Below, one piece after another: positions 18,967-27,259 of a stretch of DNA of 64,000 nucleotides. Position 1 is the first letter of the stretch; each line of letters opens with the position of its first letter. Source of the DNA: DASUPK01 sp963695805 (GTDB taxonomy: Bacteria > Actinomycetota > Thermoleophilia > Solirubrobacterales > 70-9). Where the stretch lies: positions 1-64,000 of the forward strand of contig CAVOHV010000011.1 in the NCBI GenBank assembly GCA_963695805.1, written 5' to 3'. Position numbers and translations under genes: made by a program. The notes beneath the pieces are model-generated. The model had not been told where the DNA came from and made no database searches. It saw only the letters and a list, made by a program, of their open reading frames with translations.

Positions 18967-19851
18967 TCACCGAGCGTCGCGCGCGCAGCGAAAACCGACG
19001 TTGCCAGCGGAGGTGTCAGGCGAGTTGCCCTGCCGAGCGGCGACCCGGTAGCGCCGGCAGTAGGAGTCGTGGCAAAGGTAGGAGCCACCCTTCTGGGCCT
19101 TGAGGGTGCCGCTCGCGGGACCGCGAGGATCGTGGTCTCGATCTCTCCGGCGAAATCGTGGGTGGAACCAGTCGGCGACCCACTCCCAGACGTTGCCGGT
19201 CATGTTGTGGAGCCCGTAGCCGTTGGGAGGGAAGGAGTCCACTGGGGCAGTCCCGTAGTAGCCGTCGACCTCCGTGTTCTTCGACGGGAAGGTCCCCTGC
19301 CAGACGTTCATCCGGTGCTCGCCTCCGGGCTCGCGTTCGTCGCCCCAAGGGAAGACCTTGCTCTCGAGCCCTCCCCTGGCCGCGAACTCCCACTCGGCTT
19401 CGGTCAGGAGGCGCTTGCCGGTCCAAGTGCAATAGGCCTGAGCATCGGCCCAGGAGATATGCGCGACCGGATGATCACCGCGTTCGTCAACCGACGACTG
19501 AGGTCCTTCTGGGTGTCGCCAATCGGACCCGTCAACCTTGCGCCACCACGGAGTCTGGACCACCGATTGGGTAGGCGGGAAATCGTCAGGCAGCAGCCCT
19601 GCGAAGACGAAGGACCAGCCAAACCGCTCCGCCTCGGTCGCGTATCCAGTCGACTCGATGAAGTCGCCGAAGTCCTCGTTGGAGACGGCAAAGCGGTCGA
19701 CCCAGAAGGAGTCGACCGAGACCTCGCGCACCGGCCCCTCGCCGTCGGACGGATAGGCCCAGGGATCGTCGCTGCCACTAAGGAACCGGCCGCCTGCGAG
19801 CAGAACCATTTCGTCGCTGGAGGCCGGCTCCGTGCTGGCGGCGACCGCCAC
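18967..19851 (-). CDS. Formylglycine-generating enzyme family protein
   Basis: A SUMF1/FGE-sulfatase-modifying-factor protein of 294 residues from GTG 19851, or 280 from ATG 19809; neither has a strong Shine-Dalgarno. It has DHPVAHISWADAQAYCTWTG, RLLTEAEWEFAARGG and GLHNMTGNVWEWVADWF. The copper-binding active-site cysteines are both present in GGSYLCHDSYCRRYRVAARQ. It is therefore likely a true FGE, oxidising a sulfatase cysteine to formylglycine, rather than an EgtB-type relative. No sulfatase gene lies in the window. Confidence 0.85.
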   Translation of the reverse strand: MAVAASTEPASSDEMVLLAGGRFLSGSDDPWAYPSDGEGPVREVSVDSFWVDRFAVSNEDFGDFIESTGYATEAERFGWSFVFAGLLPDDFPPTQSVVQTPWWRKVDGSDWRHPEGPQSSVDERGDHPVAHISWADAQAYCTWTGKRLLTEAEWEFAARGGLESKVFPWGDEREPGGEHRMNVWQGTFPSKNTEVDGYYGTAPVDSFPPNGYGLHNMTGNVWEWVADWFHPRFRRRDRDHDPRGPASGTLKAQKGGSYLCHDSYCRRYRVAARQGNSPDTSAGNVGFRCARDAR

Positions 19852-19942
19852 AGCGGGCTGGGACGGTGTCCCGCGCTCCGCGCTGGGGGCGCAACAAGGA
19901 GATCTCGTAGAGGTCGCTGATATCGCCCACTGGCCCGGCCCT

Positions 19943-21370
19943 TCAGTCAAGGTCCGTCTCAGCCTCGATGCGGCCCGACTTGGCCGCATCGGCGAGCTCG
20001 GCGTAATCGAGCTCGTTCTGGTCGGCGTAGCGCTCGGAGAACTCGGCGATCGCCTGATCGAAGCTGTCGCCCTTGCCAAGGTAGGCGCCGATCGCGATCC
20101 GGTCGCCGGATCGCGCATGGGCTTGGGCCAGCGTCCAGCCGCACACTCGCCCGTAGATCTCCAGCCCCTCTGGTGGCAGGGTCTCGACGTCGACCGATCG
20201 CTTCCCGTCCCAAAGCTGGCGCACGTAGAAGTCTCGCTGGCCACCCTCCCACGCGGTCGCCGGAAGCCAGCCGAGAAGGATGTCGCTCGAGGTCTGCATC
20301 AGCCACTGGCCCTCGACCACCCGCTCGCCGTGGTTTCCGAACTCGCTCGCCCCGAGGTAGGGCTCGAGCACCGAGGCGTCGGCCTCCTTGGCCTGCAGGA
20401 AGAGCGGGTCCTGCCCGTCGCGGCCCATCATCAGCAGCACCCAGGCGCGCGTCCCGACACTGCCGACCCCGACCACCTTGCGGGCCATTTCAACGAACCG
20501 GAAGCTGTCGATGAGGTGGCGGCGGTCCCCCTCGAGGCTCTTGCGGTAGCGGCCGAGCATCTCGATGATCCGCTCCTCCAGCGCTTGGCGGTGATCCTCC
20601 GAAACCAGCTCGTCGGCCGGAACCAGCAGCGGCGGATCGCTGATGATCCGCGGCTCGCCATCGACCTCGTGGACGAGGCGGTCGAACGCCCTGAGGCTGT
20701 TCTTCTTCTTGGCCTTTGCCACGTTCTTGCGCGCCGCCTTCATCTGCTTGTGCTTTGCGACCTTGGCCAGGTCGGCGAGCAGGGCCTCGACGTCGAGGCG
20801 CGCATACCAGACGTCGAAGTTCCGCATCCCGGCGAATCTCCGCATCGCCTCGCGGTACTCGCGGACCGTTCTGAGGACGGCGCGGCGGGTCTCCTTCGGC
20901 GTGAAGTCGCGGTCGCGCCCGGCGATCTCGAAACTGGCTGCGAGACGCTTGAGGTCCCACTCCCAGGGCCCGGGAAGGGTCTCGTCGAAGTCGTTGACGT
21001 CCAGCACCAGCTGGCGGTCGGGGGCGGCGAAGACCCCGAAGTTCGAGAGGTGGGCGTCGCCGCATAGCTGGACCTCAAACCCGGACCGGGGGGTCTTCGC
21101 GAGGTCCATCGCCATGATCGCCGCCGCGCCACGGAAGAACGTGAAGGGCGAGGCCAGCATCCGCCCGTAGCGGATCGGAACGAGTTCCTGGACACGGTTC
21201 TTGGACTGGACCTCGAGCACCTTGACCGGATCTCGCCGGCGGGCTGCCGGTGCCCAGTCTCCGTGACTCGAGCGCGAGACCTTCTCACGCGCCGCCTTGC
21301 CGGCGGCGGCGCGCTCATCTGCCGAGGGAAGCGTGTCTACAGGTGGGGAATCAGTGGGCGCGGTGGGCAT
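19943..21370 (-). CDS. DUF2252 family protein (kinase-like fold)
   Basis: A 475-residue DUF2252 protein. Characteristic blocks are FTFFRGAAAIMAMDLA, CGDAHLSNFGVF (an HxxN-type catalytic-loop-like motif) and LDVNDFDETLPGPWEWDLKR (a DFD metal-site-like motif). A lysine-rich stretch (KQMKAARKNVAKAKKKN) lies mid-protein. The fold is related to aminoglycoside phosphotransferases, but no substrate is known. ATG 21370 is preferred over a start 66 bases upstream. It sits 91 bases upstream of the FGE gene on the same strand. Confidence 0.85.
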   Translation of the reverse strand: MPTAPTDSPPVDTLPSADERAAAGKAAREKVSRSSHGDWAPAARRRDPVKVLEVQSKNRVQELVPIRYGRMLASPFTFFRGAAAIMAMDLAKTPRSGFEVQLCGDAHLSNFGVFAAPDRQLVLDVNDFDETLPGPWEWDLKRLAASFEIAGRDRDFTPKETRRAVLRTVREYREAMRRFAGMRNFDVWYARLDVEALLADLAKVAKHKQMKAARKNVAKAKKKNSLRAFDRLVHEVDGEPRIISDPPLLVPADELVSEDHRQALEERIIEMLGRYRKSLEGDRRHLIDSFRFVEMARKVVGVGSVGTRAWVLLMMGRDGQDPLFLQAKEADASVLEPYLGASEFGNHGERVVEGQWLMQTSSDILLGWLPATAWEGGQRDFYVRQLWDGKRSVDVETLPPEGLEIYGRVCGWTLAQAHARSGDRIAIGAYLGKGDSFDQAIAEFSERYADQNELDYAELADAAKSGRIEAETDLD

Positions 21371-21536
21371 GCTAGATACCGGTCGGCGAAGCGTCTTCGG
21401 TGTGCGACTACGCCAGCTCGATTCAACGCCTCGCACACACTTTTGTCAATCGCCCGATTCGGGTTAAAGCGGGCGCATAGATGCCAGCGAATAGAGTTGC
21501 TGCCGACGCCGGAATCCCCATCGGAAAGGAATCCCA

Positions 21537-22046
21537 ATGGCCGACAGACCAGTGTTTCTTTACGCCGCCATCTACGACGACCCCGCCGACGCCGAGGCCG
21601 ACTACGAGGCCGTGTTCGACCTCCATGCGGCGGGAGCGATCGGGACCTTCGACTCGGCGGTGATCGAGAAGGACGAGGACGGCAAGGTCCACGTCCACAA
21701 GACCGAAAAGCCCACTCAGCACGGCGCCTGGACCGGGGCCGGCGTGGGAGCCCTAGTCGGGATCATCTTCCCGCCCGCGATCATCGGCAGCGCGATCGTC
21801 GGCGCCGGCGCCGGCGGACTGATCGGCCACCTGAGGGGCGGCGTCTCGCGCGACGACCTCAAGGAGCTCGGCGACGAGCTCGAGGCCGGAAACGCCGCCG
21901 TGATCGTGCTCGGCGAATCGAAGATCGAGGAGCAGCTCGAGAAGGCGGTGACGCGCTCCAACAAGCTGATCGAGAAGCAGATCGATGCCGACGCCGACGA
22001 GCTCCAGCGCGAGATCGACGCGGCAGCCAAAGAAGACGCGGCCTAG
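21537..22046 (+). CDS. DUF1269-type stress-associated membrane protein
   Basis: A 169-residue protein. The N-terminal alpha/beta domain starts VFLYAAIYDDPADAEADYEAV. A glycine-zipper hydrophobic hairpin follows (GAGVGALVGIIFPPAIIGS, AIVGAGAGGLIGHL). The C-terminus is helical and acidic (KLIEKQIDADADELQREID). This matches DUF1269/general-stress-protein families in which a glycine-rich hairpin associates with the membrane. The Shine-Dalgarno GGAAAGGAA precedes the ATG. Confidence 0.8.
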   Translation: MADRPVFLYAAIYDDPADAEADYEAVFDLHAAGAIGTFDSAVIEKDEDGKVHVHKTEKPTQHGAWTGAGVGALVGIIFPPAIIGSAIVGAGAGGLIGHLRGGVSRDDLKELGDELEAGNAAVIVLGESKIEEQLEKAVTRSNKLIEKQIDADADELQREIDAAAKEDAA

Positions 22047-22049
22047 GGC

Positions 22050-22080
22050 CCGGCGGCTTCGCCGGAGCCGCGCCGGCTCC
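22050..22080 (+). terminator. Double GC hairpin after the DUF1269 gene
   Basis: Two stems follow the stop at once: CCGGCG/CGCCGG with a 4-base loop (22050-22065) and GGAGCCG/CGGCTCC with a 3-base loop (22064-22080). They share two bases, so they are alternatives. No T-tract follows, so intrinsic termination is uncertain, although U-less terminators are common in high-GC actinobacteria. Confidence 0.45.
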
Positions 22081-22211
22081 GCGTGAGAAGCGAGCGTCAG
22101 ATCGAACTCGCCGCCTTCCATGCAAAACGCCGCTTCTCGTCCGAAGCGACTGTGTAGGGAAGCAGTGCCTCGCTCGAGGTCGAGCTGGCAGAGCGATGGA
22201 GCTTGATGCGA

Positions 22212-22571
22212 TCAGCCCGTCGCGTGCTCCTCCATCAGGATCGCCAGGCTGCCCAGCACCGTGACGTCAAGGCCGAGCAACAAGATCCCCAACAGGGTCG
22301 AGTCCGAGAGAAACATGACTGCGGCAGCGATGTGCCCGAAGACCGAGAGGACCGCGATCCAGAGCGCCCACCGCCCGCCCGCGAAGATGCCCCCGGCGGC
22401 CACCAGCTGCACGAGCGCGACGATCAGCATCAACCAGCCCCAGGGACGCGCGTCGCCGACCAGCCATCCCGCGGTCGTGATGAAAATCTCCGAACCGGCT
22501 ATGACGGAGATCGCATAGAAGAGGTTGAGCAGGCCGATTATCAGCAACCAGCTGGCCGCAAACAGCAGCAC
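22212..22571 (-). CDS. DUF7144-like four-helix membrane protein, 5' end uncertain
   Basis: A 119-residue protein from GTG 22571 with four hydrophobic helices and the family-like segment GDARPWGWLMLIVALVQLVA. The coding character continues upstream (NNFLYTPRPDLTGVG) without a canonical start in frame. An ATG at 22641 in a neighbouring frame (MPHRHS) would join it if one base near 22625 were removed. The annotated start is thus likely too short because of an indel. Function unknown. Confidence 0.6.
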   Translation of the reverse strand: MLLFAASWLLIIGLLNLFYAISVIAGSEIFITTAGWLVGDARPWGWLMLIVALVQLVAAGGIFAGGRWALWIAVLSVFGHIAAAVMFLSDSTLLGILLLGLDVTVLGSLAILMEEHATG

Positions 22572-22670
22572 CCCGACGCCCGTCAGGTCCGGGCGCGGGG
22601 TGTACAGGAAGTTGTTCGGCTCAGCTGTGGCGATGGGGCATCAGCTCTGCGTGAACCTCACACAAGAACC

Positions 22671-22919
22671 TCATCCTCGGCGGTGGGGGCTGACCGCGAT
22701 CATGAAGCCGATCACGGTGACGATGATCGCCGCCAGGACGACCCACTGGGACCAGTTGTCGATCGAATCGAACGCAATAGCCGCGCCGACGATCCCAAGA
22801 GCGATCGCGACCACCTCATAGATCTCCATCCCCACCTTGCTCGGGCCGTGACCGAACAGCTCCTGGCGGCCCTCGTCCTGAGAGATCGACGCCGGTTCGT
22901 CTGAGCCGGGCAGGGCCAT
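22671..22919 (-). CDS. Small membrane protein
   Basis: An 82-residue protein from ATG 22919. A polar N-terminus (MALPGSDEPASISQDEGRQE) precedes two hydrophobic segments (YEVVAIALGIVGAAIAF and WVVLAAIIVTVIGFMIAV). The C-terminus is basic. It lies on the same strand as, and upstream of, the DUF7144-like gene. No family recognised. Confidence 0.5.
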   Translation of the reverse strand: MALPGSDEPASISQDEGRQELFGHGPSKVGMEIYEVVAIALGIVGAAIAFDSIDNWSQWVVLAAIIVTVIGFMIAVSPHRRG

Positions 22920-23120
22920 CGCTGGATAGTGTCGCGCACCCTGCCCTCCGTGCGACTGGAAATCGCCTACAACGGCTCCGGGTTCGCGCACTGCGGCGCG
23001 AGGCGGGCTTAGCGTAGTTCTTCAACCCTTGCGCTCACGCTAGAACGTCCATTGGTCCCCTGCCCCCGAGCGTTTAGGCTGACACGCAGCGACCGCCCAC
23101 AACCTGGAGGCTGAATCCAG

Positions 23121-23285
23121 ATGGAATTCGTTATCGGCGGCATCCTCTACTTCATCCTGCTCGTGACCCTGGGCATCATGTCCATCCGCAAGGGGCACTG
23201 GGTGATGTTCATCATTGGGATCTTCTTCCCCCTGTTTTGGCTGATCGGGGCTCTGCTGCCGCCGCGCGAAGAGGCGGCGGCGTAA
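23121..23285 (+). CDS. 54-residue membrane protein
   Basis: A short frame starting MEFVIGGILYFILLVTLGIM with a second hydrophobic segment MFIIGIFFPLFWLIGALLP and an acidic tail PPREEAAA. CTGGAGG lies 12 bases before the ATG. Codon usage is that of an actinobacterial gene (GC-rich third positions). It resembles the many one- or two-helix hypothetical membrane proteins of actinobacteria. Function unknown. Confidence 0.6.
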   Translation: MEFVIGGILYFILLVTLGIMSIRKGHWVMFIIGIFFPLFWLIGALLPPREEAAA

Positions 23286-23315
23286 CTGGCTTCGCCTCGC
23301 TTCGACGGCCCTGAC

Positions 23316-23540
23316 ATGGCTTACGACCTGCCCTCCGGTCAGGAGTGCATGGTCATCAATGTTCTTACAGAGTCGGAGGAGGTCATCTCGGCCCAGGTCA
23401 ACGCTGAGGCAGTCGACTACGCCGTGGCCACCAACCCCTCTGGCGATGCTGGCGTGGAGTTCGCCGGGAGCACGGGGGTCTCGCCGGACGAGTGCGTTGG
23501 TCCAGCGGAGGCCGACCTGAAAACGCTCTCGGCTGAGTGA
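23316..23540 (+). CDS. Hypothetical 74-residue protein
   Basis: An acidic frame beginning MAYDLPSGQECMVINVLTES and ending EADLKTLSAE with two cysteines. It follows the 54-residue membrane protein by 30 bases. It resembles the C-terminal part of a small secreted domain but has no signal peptide. No family is recognised, and it could be a remnant or a chance frame. Confidence 0.35.
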   Translation: MAYDLPSGQECMVINVLTESEEVISAQVNAEAVDYAVATNPSGDAGVEFAGSTGVSPDECVGPAEADLKTLSAE

Positions 23541-23597
23541 CTGGTTTCACCCTGCAAAATTGCGACTACGAATCCGCGTGTTTAGGATCGCCCTCGC

Positions 23598-23723
23598 ATG
23601 ACCGAAACACAGCTTCCACCGGAAGCGGTCGGTTGGGTTGACCGGGCCATCAGGGAGAGCCTTGAGCCGTATGCCTGGACCGTGCGTTGCCCGGAACATC
23701 CCCCCGCCGAACCGGAGAGGTAG
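23598..23723 (+). CDS. Possible 41-residue small protein
   Basis: ATG at 23598 opens a 41-codon frame (MTETQLPPEAVGWVDRAIRE ... EHPPAEPER) in the 301-base gap between the 74-residue frame and the convergent CLC gene. Its codon bias looks coding and one Cys is present, but no Shine-Dalgarno or homologue is recognised. The rest of the gap (23724-23841) shows nothing identifiable. Confidence 0.3.
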   Translation: MTETQLPPEAVGWVDRAIRESLEPYAWTVRCPEHPPAEPER

Positions 23724-23841
23724 GCACCGTTGACTGCAGCCGAGTGTCAGGGCGAAGTCGGCGGCTGTCAGGAGTGCGGCGAGTTCCTGGTCTGAGCCGC
23801 GGCCCATCCGCAAGAGTCTTTTTTGCGAGGAACGGTCTCGG

Positions 23842-25212
23842 TCAGCCGCTTGGCATCGCCGCCGGTTCGGGCCTCCCGGCGTCATCGGTTCCACCGGCTC
23901 CCGATTGCCCGGAGCTCCCGCGCCCATCGAGAGCCTGAACAGTCAGATAGGCGACAACAACCCCCACGATGATCAGGGGTCCCGAGCCCAACCCCGTATG
24001 CACCGTGAAGAGCGTGGCGAGCACGACCGCGGACAGGGGCAATCTCAGCACGGAGACGACCGCTGCGCCCAGGCCCACCGCCACCGCGGGCGTCAGCTCG
24101 AATCCGGGCAGCTGGGCCGCCATCAGGCCACCGGCCGCTCCGAGGAACATCCCCGGGAAGGTCGGGCCGCCGCGGAAGGTGCCGAGCGAGATGCCGTAGG
24201 CGAGGCCCTTGAAGGCGATTAGCAGCGCGAGCGCCGACAGCGACCAGGCGCCGGGGTCCGCGACCAAGGGGCCGATGGCGCTCTGACCCGAGAACAGCAC
24301 CTGGTCTGCGCCGTGGTCGGTCGACTCGGTAAATGCGATCGCGAGCCCGGCGACGAGCAATCCGGCAGCCGGGAGGAGGATGAACGGTCGCGGCGTCGCG
24401 ATGCGTTCGGCCTCTCGAGCGAGGCGAAAGATCAGGAAGGTGACCACGGCGATCACGGCCGCGAATGGGATCGTCCAGAGGAAGTCGACGAGATCAGGTC
24501 GTGCAAAGGCCGGCAGGTTCAGCGGGCTGAGCGAGATGTCACTCGTGCTGAGCCCCGTCAACGACCCCATCCCGATCGAGACCAGCGACCCGATCCCGGC
24601 GGCCAGGAGGCCCGGAATCAGGACCAGCGGCATGCGCGACCCTCCCAGCCCCGCCACCTCGATCAGGATCACTGCAGCGATGAGCGGAGAGCCGAACAGG
24701 AACGACACCGCCGCGAAGGTGCCCGAACTGGCGAGCAGCGGACCCAGCTGCGGTGGCGCGTCTCGGCGGATCGACCTGAGGGTGAGAAAGCCGAGGCCGC
24801 CGCCCAGGGCGATCAGGGGTGCCTCGGGCCCGACCACAAGACCGAGGCCGATCGAGGCGACGGCCGCGAGCAGCACGCCGGGGAGGTCGATGGGCTGTGT
24901 GGGCGAGGAGTCGAGGCCCTCGGCGGGGACATGCCCTCCGCGGCCAGGCAGTCGGGCGATGGCAAACGCCGCCACCAGACCGGCGAAGGCGAGCACCGGG
25001 AGGTACCACCACAAGGGGGGGCCTTGGTCGAAGCCGAGGTCGTTGGGGATGTCGGTGAACACCCACTGCTGGATGTAGAAGAGGAGCTCCAGGAAGCACC
25101 ACGCCGCCAGGGAGGCGATCACCCCCACAACGGCCGCGAGCACGAGCACGGCCACGAACGCCCTGCTGCGCAGGGTCGACTCGGGATCGGGGGAAGCTGG
25201 CGCCTCGGGCAC
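23842..25212 (-). CDS. CLC-family chloride channel/transporter
   Basis: A 456-residue CLC protein with about ten or more hydrophobic segments. The conserved loop containing the gating glutamate appears as VGPEAPLIALGGGLGFL, corresponding to GREGP with the Glu kept. Later blocks are GSPLIAAVILIEVAG and GGPTFPGMFLGAAGGLMA. No C-terminal CBS domains are present. It may act as a chloride channel or a proton/chloride antiporter; the proton glutamate cannot be judged reliably by eye. Confidence 0.88.
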   Translation of the reverse strand: MPEAPASPDPESTLRSRAFVAVLVLAAVVGVIASLAAWCFLELLFYIQQWVFTDIPNDLGFDQGPPLWWYLPVLAFAGLVAAFAIARLPGRGGHVPAEGLDSSPTQPIDLPGVLLAAVASIGLGLVVGPEAPLIALGGGLGFLTLRSIRRDAPPQLGPLLASSGTFAAVSFLFGSPLIAAVILIEVAGLGGSRMPLVLIPGLLAAGIGSLVSIGMGSLTGLSTSDISLSPLNLPAFARPDLVDFLWTIPFAAVIAVVTFLIFRLAREAERIATPRPFILLPAAGLLVAGLAIAFTESTDHGADQVLFSGQSAIGPLVADPGAWSLSALALLIAFKGLAYGISLGTFRGGPTFPGMFLGAAGGLMAAQLPGFELTPAVAVGLGAAVVSVLRLPLSAVVLATLFTVHTGLGSGPLIIVGVVVAYLTVQALDGRGSSGQSGAGGTDDAGRPEPAAMPSG

Positions 25213-25280
25213 GTCGACCTACCTCAGCTCGTTCGCCCGGAAGGCTTGGTTGGACAGGCGCCGGGCCGGTCGCGGCGCCC

Positions 25281-26228
25281 TCACAGAATCGCGATCGGAT
25301 TGAGCGGCGAACCGGTCCCGCCGACGAGACGGAGAGGCGCCGCGGCGAACATGAACTCCCCCCGTCCCTCGCGCTCGCAGGCGGCACCCAGGTCCTCCAG
25401 CCGAAGGTAGTCGAGCAGGTGGATGCCCATGGCGTTGAGGGCGAGGGCGTGGATCGGGAAGTCGACCGACTCGGTCGTGCTCGGTGCGGTGTCGTTGTTT
25501 CCGTCGCAGCCGAGGGCGGCGACCCTGCGTTCGGCGAGGAAACGCGCGACCGTCGGGTGGAGGCCGGCCCTCGCCGTATCCGAGTCCCAGGCGCCGCGTT
25601 CGAGCTGGCGCCTGGTATGCCCGGTCCGGACCAAGAGGATGTCGCCCTCCCCAACGGTCACGCCCTGGCTTCGTTCCGCGTCCTCGAGGTCCTCGGTGAA
25701 CACGTTCTGACCGGGCTCGAGCCAGGGAACCTCCCTGAGGCGGGGCACGTCGAGCAGCACCCCACGCCCGATCAAGCCGTCCCTGAGCACATCGATGGCA
25801 TCCTCGGTCGCCCCCCGAGAGGTCACCGACGAGCTCGGCCTCCCGTTGTAGAGGCGACCGTCGAATGAAACGTGGCAGAACGCGTCGATATGGCTGTGGG
25901 AGGGGTTGTGGTAGTCCGCCCCGATGTAGTCCTTGGCGAACTGCAGGGGACCGGATTGGGACGCATCGTCGGCGAGCAGCGTCATGTGATGGTCAGCCGG
26001 AGCCGGGTTGTCGATCCCAACCTTCGTATTGAGCGGCAGGCTGAGCGATAGCGTCTCACCGCTTCGGACGAGCCCCGCAGCCGCCTGCACGCTTCCGGGG
26101 GTCAGGTAGTTGAGCGCTCCACGCTGGTCGTCGGCTCCCCAGCGCCCCCAGCTCGAGACCGACTCGAACAGCTCATGGAACTCAGCGAGGGTGAGGTTCT
26201 CCTCCGGGCGGTCCATGCCGGTGGCCAT
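25281..26228 (-). CDS. Cyclase-family (kynurenine-formamidase-like) metal hydrolase
   Basis: A 315-residue protein of the cyclase/KynB superfamily. The metal motif HxHxDxxxH is visible in NPSHSHIDAFCHVSFDG. A second conserved block is GDILLVRTGHTRRQL, and ALGCDGNNDTAPSTTES follows. It probably hydrolyses an amide or lactone. The N-terminal FESVSSWGRWGADDQRGALN is typical of the longer bacterial subgroup of unknown substrate. It is 11 bases downstream of the aldose epimerase gene on the same strand. Confidence 0.82.
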   Translation of the reverse strand: MATGMDRPEENLTLAEFHELFESVSSWGRWGADDQRGALNYLTPGSVQAAAGLVRSGETLSLSLPLNTKVGIDNPAPADHHMTLLADDASQSGPLQFAKDYIGADYHNPSHSHIDAFCHVSFDGRLYNGRPSSSVTSRGATEDAIDVLRDGLIGRGVLLDVPRLREVPWLEPGQNVFTEDLEDAERSQGVTVGEGDILLVRTGHTRRQLERGAWDSDTARAGLHPTVARFLAERRVAALGCDGNNDTAPSTTESVDFPIHALALNAMGIHLLDYLRLEDLGAACEREGRGEFMFAAAPLRLVGGTGSPLNPIAIL

Positions 26229-26239
26229 TATCCCCTCGC

Positions 26240-27220
26240 TCAGGTGACGGCTATCGAGAAAGTCGCCTCGTAGCGCTCGCCCGGCTCCAGCACCGGCAGA
26301 TCGGGACCTCCCTCGACCAAAGCGTTGGTCGGCGCCGTCATCGGCTCATAGGCGACGACGTCGTCATCGGGCGGGGCATAGACCTGGGCGAACCGGTAGC
26401 CATCTCCGAAAGCGACCTCGATCCGCCTCTCGTCGCCGGCCAGCACGAACGGCTCATCGGCGCCGGGCGCGACGTAGGCATTGTCGAAGGTCCTTGACCC
26501 GAGTCGCCCGCCCTCAACCGTGACGGGCGATCGCTTTCCGGTGGGCACCATGCGCTCGTCCAGTTCGAGGCGCTCGGTCACGGGCATTTCCACCTCCCAG
26601 GCCGATCGCTCGACGTGCGGCAGGCGCAGATAGGGGTGATAGCCGAAGGCCACCGGCACGGACCGATCCCCGGTCGCCTCCACGGCAGTGCTGATCGTCA
26701 AGGTGCGGCCGCGGAGGGTGGCCTGGAACAGCACCTCGTGAGGGAATGGGAACGCCGCCATCAGCTCGGGGTGTCCGGAGAAGTCGTAGCTGGCAGCGAT
26801 AAGGCCTCCGTCTTCGATCTCCTGGTGGCGGTCCACCCGCCACCCCACGGCCGCATTGAGCATGCCGTGCATGGGCAGGCCGTTCGCGTCGCGAGTCACC
26901 GTCATCGCGTCGTCCAGGTCGACCTCCTCCCCGGCGACCGTGAAGTGAGTCCGCGCGAGCCGGTTCGCCCATGGATAGAGCAGTGGGATCCCCATGGTGG
27001 AGCGCTCGGCGATGTAGACGCGCAGCCCCCCTCGCTGGCCGAGCAACTCCTCGCCCCGGTAGCGGAGCGAGCAGCCGACCATGTCGGCGCTGGGGACGAA
27101 GGTCGCCTCGAGCCCGTCGGCGTCGCGCGAGCCCAGGGTCAGCGCCGGAATCCCGTCGATCAATCGCTCGCCGATCATCGGATAGCTCTCAGTCTGCTTG
27201 ATCAGGGGGCGGGTAGCCAT
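26240..27220 (-). CDS. Aldose 1-epimerase family protein
   Basis: A 326-residue mutarotase-fold protein. It shows GIPLLYPWANRLART, GLPMHGMLNAAVGWRV with the catalytic His region, the FGYHPYLRLP block and late acidic EPMTAPTNALVEGG. It likely interconverts sugar anomers, which fits its position 39 bases upstream of and divergent from zwf. A shorter start at the MIGERLIDG methionine is possible. Confidence 0.85.
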   Translation of the reverse strand: MATRPLIKQTESYPMIGERLIDGIPALTLGSRDADGLEATFVPSADMVGCSLRYRGEELLGQRGGLRVYIAERSTMGIPLLYPWANRLARTHFTVAGEEVDLDDAMTVTRDANGLPMHGMLNAAVGWRVDRHQEIEDGGLIAASYDFSGHPELMAAFPFPHEVLFQATLRGRTLTISTAVEATGDRSVPVAFGYHPYLRLPHVERSAWEVEMPVTERLELDERMVPTGKRSPVTVEGGRLGSRTFDNAYVAPGADEPFVLAGDERRIEVAFGDGYRFAQVYAPPDDDVVAYEPMTAPTNALVEGGPDLPVLEPGERYEATFSIAVT

Positions 27221-27259
27221 TTACAAAACGACTACAAACTGCTTTATCCGAGTAATAGG

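Noticed and set aside
22047..22211. Minus-strand frame opposite the end of the DUF1269 gene as a gene
   Set aside because: It is a shadow frame; the sequence is better explained as two GC hairpins and an intergenic gap.
27221..27259. A divergent promoter with TTACAA and TAATAG between the aldose epimerase and zwf genes
   Set aside because: The TAATAG hexamer ends one base before the zwf ATG, too close for a normal -10 box, and no alternative is convincing, so no promoter was annotated.
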